Assembly: GCA_963739385.1 (NCBI GenBank)
Contig: CAVUAI010000062.1
Coordinates: 186,001 to 250,000, forward strand
Source of the DNA: VAZQ01 sp963739385
GTDB lineage: Bacteria; Pseudomonadota; Alphaproteobacteria; Rhizobiales; Xanthobacteraceae
DNA: 64,000 nucleotides
Direction of reading: 5' to 3'
Shown here piece after piece: positions 28,356 to 36,310 of this stretch; within the stretch, counting starts at the first letter, position 1, and every line of letters starts with the position of its first letter. The position numbers were made by a program, and so were the translations under genes. The notes beneath the pieces are model-generated. The model saw nothing but the letters and a program-made list of their open reading frames with translations. It searched no databases and was not told the origin of the DNA.

Positions 28356-30167
28356 TTAAGGAATGGACCAGGCCGCTTCTCCGACTACGCCTGTTCCTCT
28401 TGGAATGATATGATCCGAGGTGACCTTTATGTGGACGATATTGCGGCCCGCCCAATAGACTTTCGGATTGATCGTGTAAAACATGGTCGGGTTCTCTTCA
28501 TAATAATTTTCGCCGGCAAGCAGAATAGCGATGCCGTATTCGCCTACGCCGAGCGGGAACCGCGGCAAGAAAGCAACAATTTGCCCATTCTTTCTCGTTC
28601 GGCCGTCGAACAGCAACTCGCGCCCAAACAGTCGAAGCATGTCATCGACGCCGTTGCGGCGGAATGCGATCATCACCTGACAGCATTCGTGCAAGGTTGG
28701 ATCCCTGATCTCGAAATCGAGCACGATGCTGGCCGGCTTGCCGTGTTCTAGTTGTAACGTCTCCCTGCCCCCGCCGTCGAGACACCGCAGGTTGGTGATG
28801 ATCACCCGCCCGCTGCCGTGGAGCTCGGCCGCGCGCACCATGGAGGCGGCGTGTTCCGCGCTGCCCACCGCGGCGGCCGCCCCGTTTCCGGAGAGCGAGG
28901 CGCGAAAGGTGGTCCACTCGCCCGACTTACACGGCAACGTCCCGAGCGGGCGACTTTTCAGGTCCGCATCGATGCGCCAGGCTTCGAGCGTGTACACGTC
29001 GTTGGCGCCGGACTCGACCTCCAGCGTCAGCGCGTCGGCGCGGTTGCCTATGCTTTCGGGCAGCAGGAATGCGACGCCCGCCTTGTGCAAGGACGAGCCG
29101 AAATTGTTCATTTGCCGGCCAAGGCGACTGTTCCAAGTAGTCACCTCCCCCCATACCCCGGCCTCAGTGACGATCCTTCCGGCCGCTCGCACATTCTCAA
29201 CGCCACCGGTCAGCGCGGCAGAAGCGACCTCGGTCTCCCCCTCGACGAGCGCGACCCGCGACACCTGAATCGGGACCGCCGCCGGTGTGTTGGTCGGGCT
29301 GCGTAGCTCGATCATCAGCGGCACGAGCCGCTCCCCCGTGTCCTGTACCGCGCGCTGCAGATTCAGCAGCGCCTTTTTGCGCAGCCGCGCCTCCTCCTGC
29401 TGGCGGATCGAGGCGTCATAGGCCTTGAGCACGGCTGGGCTTTCCGCGTCCAGGAGCACGGCTCCCCGATCGATCCAGATCATCCGCTCGCAGAGCGTGC
29501 TCGCCGTGTAAATGTCATGAGTGACGAGAAGGAGCGTCGTTCCCCCCGCGCTGCAAATCTCGCGGATACGCTCGAAGCTCTTGCCCTGGAAATAAGCGTC
29601 ACCAACGCCGAGGACCTCGTCGATGACGAGAAGGTTCGGCACGAACATGGTCGAGGCGGCGAACATCAGCCGTACGTTCATGCCCGTCGAGTACGTCTTG
29701 GTCGGTTGGTCGATATATTCCTCGAGCTCGGCGAAATCGATGATCTCGTGGATCATCCGTTGCGCCTGCGATCCGACGATTCCGAAATTCGCGAGGTATG
29801 CCTCGACGTTCTGGCGTCCGGTGAACTCGGGGTGGAAGCCCGTCCCAAGTGATAGAAGCGCCTGGGTCTCGCCGGTGACCTCGATCGTGCCCGAGCTCGG
29901 CTCGACCACCTTAGTGATGAGGCGCAACAGCGTGCTTTTCCCGGCGCCGTTCCGGCCAATGATGGCAACCTTCTCGCCGCGTCTGATGTCAAGGGTCACA
30001 TCATGTAGCGCCACGTGCTCGTCGTAGTAGCGCTTGTCCGCTGGCAGGAGGCCCAGGATATCGCGGAGCCGGTAGGCCGGATTGCGGTAAAGCTTATAAA
30101 CCTTGCGCAACGCGCGCAGCCTTACTGCGAGATCACCCTGCGAACCAATTGGCGCGACTTTATTCAT
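28356..30167 (-). CDS. wzt: O-antigen/polysaccharide ABC exporter ATPase with extended C-terminal region
   Basis: 603 residues. The nucleotide-binding domain (1-250) has Walker A GRNGAGKST at 71-79, the ABC signature YSTGMNVRLMF at 159-169 and Walker B NLLVIDEVLGVGD at 178-190, as in Wzt/KpsT/TagH. The C-terminal part is unusually long. Residues ~290-440 hold a beta-rich stretch (AGVWGEVTTWNSRLGRQMNN, WRIDADLKSRPLGTLPC). Residues ~450-600 hold a Wzt_C-like domain (ASIVLDFEIRDPTLHECCQV, LLAGENYYEENPTMFYTINP). In O9a-type systems Wzt_C binds the modified end of the finished chain before export. The start overlaps the wzm stop (ATGAATAA), so the two are translationally coupled. Confidence 0.9.
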   Translation of the reverse strand: MNKVAPIGSQGDLAVRLRALRKVYKLYRNPAYRLRDILGLLPADKRYYDEHVALHDVTLDIRRGEKVAIIGRNGAGKSTLLRLITKVVEPSSGTIEVTGETQALLSLGTGFHPEFTGRQNVEAYLANFGIVGSQAQRMIHEIIDFAELEEYIDQPTKTYSTGMNVRLMFAASTMFVPNLLVIDEVLGVGDAYFQGKSFERIREICSAGGTTLLLVTHDIYTASTLCERMIWIDRGAVLLDAESPAVLKAYDASIRQQEEARLRKKALLNLQRAVQDTGERLVPLMIELRSPTNTPAAVPIQVSRVALVEGETEVASAALTGGVENVRAAGRIVTEAGVWGEVTTWNSRLGRQMNNFGSSLHKAGVAFLLPESIGNRADALTLEVESGANDVYTLEAWRIDADLKSRPLGTLPCKSGEWTTFRASLSGNGAAAAVGSAEHAASMVRAAELHGSGRVIITNLRCLDGGGRETLQLEHGKPASIVLDFEIRDPTLHECCQVMIAFRRNGVDDMLRLFGRELLFDGRTRKNGQIVAFLPRFPLGVGEYGIAILLAGENYYEENPTMFYTINPKVYWAGRNIVHIKVTSDHIIPRGTGVVGEAAWSIP

Positions 30168-30955
30168 AATCGACCAGATGGGCCCGCAGGCGGCGGAAGA
30201 AGACCGCCCCGAGAACGAAGATCGCTAGCGAGATTGCGGTGAACACACCGATGCTGACAAGATCGATCCTGTTGCGCCATCAGCGCCGAGCGGAAGGCGT
30301 TCACCATATACGTAAACGGGTTGGCAGCAACTATCGCGCCGATCGGGCCAGACACCATGCCTGGCTTGAACCCGATCGGCGTTAGAAAAAGCATCAGCAT
30401 CAGGAAAGAGCCGAGAAAATAGCCAAAATCCGGCAACAGCAGACCGAAGCCCGAGCACAGAAAAGCAATTCCGACCAACAGTAGGAACTGGATAATGATG
30501 AGATAGGGCAGCAGCAGAATGTTCCAGGACACTTGGCCATCAATCAGCGCCATGATGATCAGCATCACCAGGCCGACAAACTGGGTTACAAGGCCGATGA
30601 GTGCCATCCGGATTGGAATCAGCGCGACCGGAAAGACTAGATTCTTGACCAGATGAATGTTGCTGCGGATCAGTTGGACGCTGCCGTTGGCTACTTCCAT
30701 AAAGGAGAGGAAAGGCACCAGCCCGGCGAACACGAAGACCGTGTACCCGATATTCGTCATGTCTGGCCACGTCGTCTTGAAGACAACGAGGTAGAGAAAG
30801 ACGTAAACGCCGAGGAACAGCAGCGGATTTAGAAAAACCCAGGCGAATCCGAGAATTGAGCCGGCGTATCGCTTCATCAGCTCCACTCGCATCGTGGAAA
30901 GAAGGAGCCGCCGGTGACCGAAGACATCGCCGAGAACGGCAACCGCCGCGTTCAT
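30160..30955 (-). pseudogene. wzm: O-antigen/polysaccharide ABC exporter permease, one frameshift near the C-terminus
   Basis: About 265 residues of an ABC-2-type permease that pairs with Wzt to export an undecaprenyl-linked glycan. From ATG 30955 (MNAAVAVLGDVFGHRRLL) the frame covers six membrane helices, including LGFAWVFLNPLLFLGVYVFL, VKNLVFPVALIPIRMALIGL and NPFTYMVNAFRSALMAQQ. Near 30270-30280 the frame shifts, and IDLVSIGVFTAISLAIFVLG then AVFFRRLRAHLVDYE completes the expected last helix and ends at 30160. The start overlaps the stop of the upstream heparinase fusion by ATGA. Confidence 0.85.
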
Positions 30956-33875
30956 GCGCTCGCTCCGGCTATGGAGTTCGAGCTCGTCTTGGAACCGCGC
31001 CATGCCTCGACCGCGGCGCTGGGGCCGATCGCGAAGCGCCACACGGCGGTGCCGTCGATCGCCTTCCGACAACCAAGTGCAAGCCTGCGCGACTTCAAGC
31101 GTATTCCATAGGACGGCGAGTACCACGAGTCCTCGACGACACCTGGCACCGTGGGCTCGATGGTAAGGAGCATGGGACCCTGCGCGGTCGACAACCCGAA
31201 AATCCCAGCAGAGTTGAGCTTGCCCTCTACGCCAGGCGCCAGATGGAAATGCCACCTGAAGTCGTGCTCGCCGGCGCCCCCTAGCCGATCCTCTATGAGG
31301 AGAAGGCCGCTCTCGCGGTTCAACCGCAGACTACGCTCATGAGTCACGGGCCGATCTAGCCGCTCGTAGCCGTGATGACGACCCCGATACTCGACCCAGT
31401 CGCCGTCTTCGGCAAAGGCGAGGTGCTCGGGATTGGCCTTCTCGAACATCCGAAAAATCCATTCAGGATTTATTTCGTTTTGTTCAATGCCGTCCACGAC
31501 AACGGTGTTGTGATAGGCGGTGCCACGGAAGAGATTTCGCGCCGCGAAATCGGAAGTGTAGCAGAAGCTCCCCGGATCGACGATGACCGGCGCTCCGTCG
31601 CAGTGATACTCGAAGCTCAACAGCTCATTGTGCTTGTGGTTTCCGAAACCCTTGGTGCCGACTGCACCGTTCGTGACCACGACATAATGGCCGCCGCGCC
31701 GCGCGACCGCGAGGCCGAATTCAGGGAACAGTTTCGCCACAGACGGTAAAGGCAACCTGTCGGAGGCACGATCGAGCGCGGCAAAATCGAATCCCCACCA
31801 CGTCGCCTCCCAGGCTGCAGCTGGGCCGGCATGGGACAGCCACTCGGGATGGCGGAGCAGCAGAGCCGCCGGCGCGAACAGGTGCCGGACGTCCTGGCGG
31901 TCCCAGCCCCCGAGGTGGCTCATGATATGGAACCGTCCGTCATCCGCGTCGCCGATGACGGGTATGCGCCCGTCCGGCCGCGTGACCGCGAACATGAACT
32001 CGACCATGCGGGCCAGCTTCGCTTCGTAGTCGCGGCTCAGCGGCCTTCCCTGATGGCGGGCAAGGCATGCTGAAGCCATGAACAATTCCGTCACAAGGCG
32101 GTGATAGGGAACGGCCGATTCGAAATCCGTCCCCTCGTCGTGCACCTGGACTTTGATCTCGGTCTCGAGCGCCTCGCGCGCCCAGCGATCCCACGCCCGC
32201 CCGGCCTCAAGGTCGATGAATTCGCTTGCTAGTACGTGCAGCCCGACCACATTGCTGAGGTAGTGGTTGCTCGTAACCTCATAATGATTTTCGAGGTTGG
32301 CAAAGATGAAGGTCGCGTGATCGCAAAGAACCTCATAGGCTCGGCGCCAAAACGGGTTGTCGAGACAGGGACAATCTTGCACGATAGAGAGGGCGAGGCA
32401 CCAATTGGCGGCGCGAATCGCTACGTCCATGGTGCAGGTCCAATTGATGCCGACCCCCACCGGGTTCGCCTCGATGAAATCCTTCAGTTCGTTCGCGATC
32501 TCGCGGGCGAAGCGCTCGTCGCGGGTGAGCTGCCAAGCTTGCGCTAGCGTGATCCAATGCTGGGAGCGCGACAGCTCCCAAGGATACTTCACATCGGCGT
32601 TGCCCGGACGCATCTCGAAAAGCTTCCATCGTTTGTGCGGTATGCCGCGCGGGAAGCGGAGCTGGCGGACCGGATCCAGGTACCAATCGATGGGCTGGTA
32701 GCCGTCGAGTGCGGGGCGATCCGGGTCCGCAGGCACGAACGGCCCGCTGCCGAGAAGATCGAACTTATGCGCAAGAAACTCTTCGGCTGCGGCAATGGTG
32801 GCCTTGGCCGCCTTTGGCTCGCGCTCTCGCAAGACATCAACGTACGCCAGTGTCGCTTCGACATATTGACGCTTTGTCTCGCGCCGCCGCTTCAGCCATT
32901 CGTCGAAACTCAGCTTCCCTCCAGTAAGCTCGCGCTCGAGGACGCTCGAGTGAACCTCACTCAGCGACCGCTCCGAGTCGGAGTCATCGGCCTTGGTATC
33001 ATTCTTGACGCTGGCGTGGGCAGGCCGGCGATCGTTGCGGCGGGCTCGTCCGTTCAGCGGCTTGCGAGCCTTAACAATGAGGTTCCATCCGAACAGCCGG
33101 CCCGCGAGCCCGAGAGGCATCCATTTCAAGCGCGGCGGTAGCTCCTCGCGGAGGAGCTGGCGCTTGCAGATGCGGATGTCCTCAAAATCGCGGAACATCT
33201 GTCTCAGGCGCTTGGCCGTATACACCTTCACCAGCGGCTTGGAGCCATGCTCGGAAATCTCGACATGGCGCGACATAATTTCGCCCATGGAGCTTGTGCC
33301 AAGCTCGTGTTGCTGCAGTCCGATCCGCCCGAAAATGACCCGCCAATAGTGTAGCGAGTTCTCGGCGTATACCATGATGATGCAACGCCCACCGGGCTTT
33401 AGAACGCGGTAGATCTCCTTCACTACTTGCGTTGTGTTCGGCGTGTGATGAATGACACCGTTGGAATAGACGAGATCGAAACTGTTGTCGTCGAAGGGGA
33501 TGTTTTCCGCGTCGCCATGGCGGAACGTCCCCTGCAGGCCGCGCAGTTCGAAATTGCGCTTCGCCAACTCGAGGTGTCCCGACGCGAGATCAACATCGTA
33601 CATGATGCCGCCAGACTTCGCGAACTGCGCATGATCCGTCCCGATCCCAGCCGCCGATCTCAAGAATATGCTCGCCTGCGTGTCGATCGAACTCCATGAC
33701 TTCCCGCATCCATGGGGCATATATGTCATAGCGATAACGCTCCGACCTGCAGAAACCATTCGAGTGTGTCTGGCTCAGCCTCTTTGACGTACTGCGCCCC
33801 GCAGGGATCGCGATCCCACTGTCGCTGCACCTCATCCTTATACGGATCCCCCGTCTCGAGAATCACTGTCGACAT
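30952..33875 (-). pseudogene. Methyltransferase-heparinase II/III fusion protein, frameshifted near N-terminus
   Basis: ATG 33875 gives MSTVILETGDPYKDEVQRQW then frame changes near 33745 and 33655. The rest is one open frame of over 900 residues. The N-terminal class I methyltransferase has HILEIG, HGDAENIPFDDNSFDLVYSN and RVLKPGGRCIIMVYAENS. A charged linker (KNDTKADDSDSERSLSEVHS) leads to a heparinase II/III-like alpha-toroid with GVGINWTCTMDVAIRAANWC and YEVTSNHYLSNVVGLHV, and a beta-sandwich with GFGNHKHNELLSFEYHCDG and TAYHNTVVVDGIEQNE. The heparinase half resembles the protein at 16.2-18.4 kb. It overlaps both neighbours (GT4 upstream, wzm downstream), so all are one operon. Confidence 0.8.
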
Positions 33876-35225
33876 GCATGCCCTCCGTACTCGACCGCCG
33901 CCGGCCGCCCTGCGGGTATTCCGCTTGGGACGAGTTCATGATGTGGTCCCAGATGCGGGCAACATGCCTGTCCCAGGAGAATTCCCGCAGTGCCGCTTCC
34001 CGGGCATTACGCCCCAGAGCCTCGGCAATGCTTCGGTTCCGCACCAAGGCAAGCACCCCCGACACGAAGTCTCCTATGTCCCCTGGTTTGCACAGCACGC
34101 CGCGCTCGTCGCCGAACTGTAACCGGGTGGCGCGCGAAATCGGCAGGTCGTAACGCTGGCGACATTACGACGCCGATTTGCTCCAAGTCGCTCGCTACGA
34201 TGCCGCCCCCGAGGGCCATATATTCGAAAAGCTTCGTTGGCGAGCCGAAGAAAGGCGTGTCCCGCATGTGGCTTGAATGTGGGGAGACGAATATGTCCGC
34301 CGCCCTTAAAAGCCGCGCGCCTTCGCGCTGTTCGGTCCGGCCGACGTCCACCACCTGCCTATGCAGGCCGTATTGCACGACCGCATCCAAGACCATCGGC
34401 TTTAGGTTGCCGTCTCCGATCAGAAGGAAGCGTACTTCGGGGGCCTCTCGGCAGATTTGCGGAAGCGCCGCAGTAAGGACGTCGATCCCATGCCAGCCGC
34501 CAAATGTTCCGATGAAGGCGATGACCGGCGCGTTATCCGGAAGGCCGAGCGAAGCGCGGATCGCGCGCCGTTCGTCTGGGCTCGCCGGCGCATATTCGTC
34601 GCAATCGACTCCGTTCGGATTGACGAGAACCTTGGGCGAGTTTTCGCTGCGGGCAACCACATCATTGCGCACGTGTTCAGAGATGCTCGTGATCACCGTC
34701 GCCTGTCGAAAGGCCAACTCCTCGGCCTCCAGGAACATCCCCGCGTGCACGTAATCGCCGGAACCAAAGCTGTGCCGCATGGCAACTTCCGAGCCGTTGT
34801 ACTCAAGGATATACGGGATGTCCAGATCACGGCATAAGCGCGCTACGGCGGAATTGCCCGGGCACAGTCGCTCATACACGTAGGCTGGCCTCAGAGCCTC
34901 CAGACGCGGGCGTAGCGCGTCGTAATAGAAGCGGTCCGCCGTGAGCAAATCGAGTTCCGAGGAACGGACGAGAGGCGGCTTGATCATTTCTTGAGTGATC
35001 CCCATCTCGTCGAGCATGGGATAACGACTGCCATAAGACAGGTGAAGTTCTCCGTCACGCGCGCAAGTTCCTTGGCGACGTAGCAGGTGTGGCCATAGCT
35101 TCCGCCGGAAACGAGTTGCACCCAATAATCCGTACGAATGTAGACGCCTGTTCCCGGGAGCGGCGCCTCCGGCGTCGGCGCGCGGCCAGCTTCAAGAAAG
35201 GCACAGGCCTGATCCGGCCTCTAAA
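33838..35225 (-). pseudogene. Family 4 glycosyltransferase, frameshifted
   Basis: A GT4 enzyme in at least three frames. About 35160-35050 encodes GVYIRTDYWVQLVSGGSYGH and TCYVAKELARVTENF. After a change near 35050, YPMLDEMGITQEMI, IPYILEYNGSEVAMRHSFGS, LVNPNGVDCDEYAP, IAFIGTFGGWHGIDVLTAAL and FFGSPTKLFEYMALGGGIVA follow. Another change near 34150 leads to VLCKPGDIGDFVSGVLALV and the C-terminus at 33838. The GT domain resembles that of the GT4 at 21.0-22.9 kb. The 3' end overlaps the start of the methyltransferase-heparinase gene by 38 bases. Confidence 0.7.
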
Positions 35226-35747
35226 ATTCGCGAAGAGTCGTCCGATAGTTTCGAGACAGGAAGACTGTCAGCGTTCCGGTGGATGATGAAGCTTCCATGT
35301 CAGGAGGGATTGCGCGCGGCTCGATCAGCTCCGACCGGCGCAGCGCTTCGAGAGGGCCCCGCCCGATCGAGACCAATCCTTCCTCCATTGAGATGGGCGT
35401 GTATGCGGTCCACGACGCTATCGCACCTCAGCAAGGTCGCTACAGACTCGACCCATCTCTCTGTCGATCGCACTCCAGCCGCTTGCGAGCTCTTCGGGAA
35501 GTGTCGCTGAGGAACCGCGCGCCTGGAATGCGTCCCGAACACCCCGCAACTGCTCTTGAACGTTTTCGAACTATCGCCCAAATCGTACGCATCCACTCGA
35601 TGCCGCCTACGAGATGCGTCCGCGTATTCCCGATCGACAGAAAGGAAGTCCGACATCATCCTTGAATTGCGTCCCTGGTTCCTTGCGTGATGCCACCCTC
35701 TCAGCGCGCGGATCACCGATACTTGCGAAGACGTGCCCGGGCCTGGC
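35226..35747. other. Disrupted stretch, possibly the upstream part of the GT4 gene
   Basis: About 520 bases with only short frames. On the minus strand a segment reads VESVATLLRCDSVVDRIHAH, which looks protein-like and lies where an N-terminal extension like that of the GT4 at 21.0-22.9 kb would be. Given how many frame changes surround it, I treat it as unresolved coding sequence rather than true intergenic DNA. Confidence 0.35.
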
Positions 35748-36310
35748 TCAGCGCACGGCAGCGTTATAGGCAGCCCAATGCCGCCAGAGACTGCCGAGCC
35801 TCTCGCGATCGATTACTTCAATCGCTTCCTCATAGGGCCAGTGGAAAAAGACCCGCCGCGAACGCCCAATGAATGGCCTGCAAGCTGCAGGTGGCGGCGC
35901 GGGTAGCCCAGTCGTAAGGCTGAAGATAACTCCCGCCTCGTTATGCGCCCCGATCTCGCGTGCGATCGAAGATACCGCACTCATCCGCGCAGGGCGGGCA
36001 GCCTGGATGGCATCCTCGGTCCGCAAAGAGGAAGCTCCGATTTCCGGCGCCGCAGCTGCGTAGCGGCCGAGCGCTAGAACGCGTCGATTCGCCAGCCCGC
36101 TTCGCCGACGAGCTCGAAGATAACCCCCAGGGTCTCGCCGTCGTCGATGGGCCGCTCGACGTCACCGATCTCGGCCAACTGTCCTCGGCGGTTACCGGAA
36201 CAGCGGATGGCGCCGTCGCTCACCATCCGGAATCTTAAACTGCCGGCTCGGGAAAAAAGCCAAGCGCCGTCCTCCATGGCGGAGAGCAGAGCCGACATCG
36301 ACATATTCAT
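35748..36310 (-). pseudogene. Unrecognised disrupted gene coupled to the two-domain oxidoreductase
   Basis: ATG 36310 overlaps the oxidoreductase stop as ATGA, the hallmark of coupling. The first frame encodes GAWLFSRAGSLRFRMVSDG and IGDVERPIDDGETLGVIFEL then GEAGWRIDAF and stops at 36074. A second frame (36026-35748) encodes EIGAHNEAGVIFSLTTGLPA and VFFHWPYEEAIEVIDRERLG with a final WRHWAAYNAAVR. Together they could be one protein of about 190 residues, or the N-terminal part of a longer one that includes the GT4 downstream. I do not recognise the family. Confidence 0.4.
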
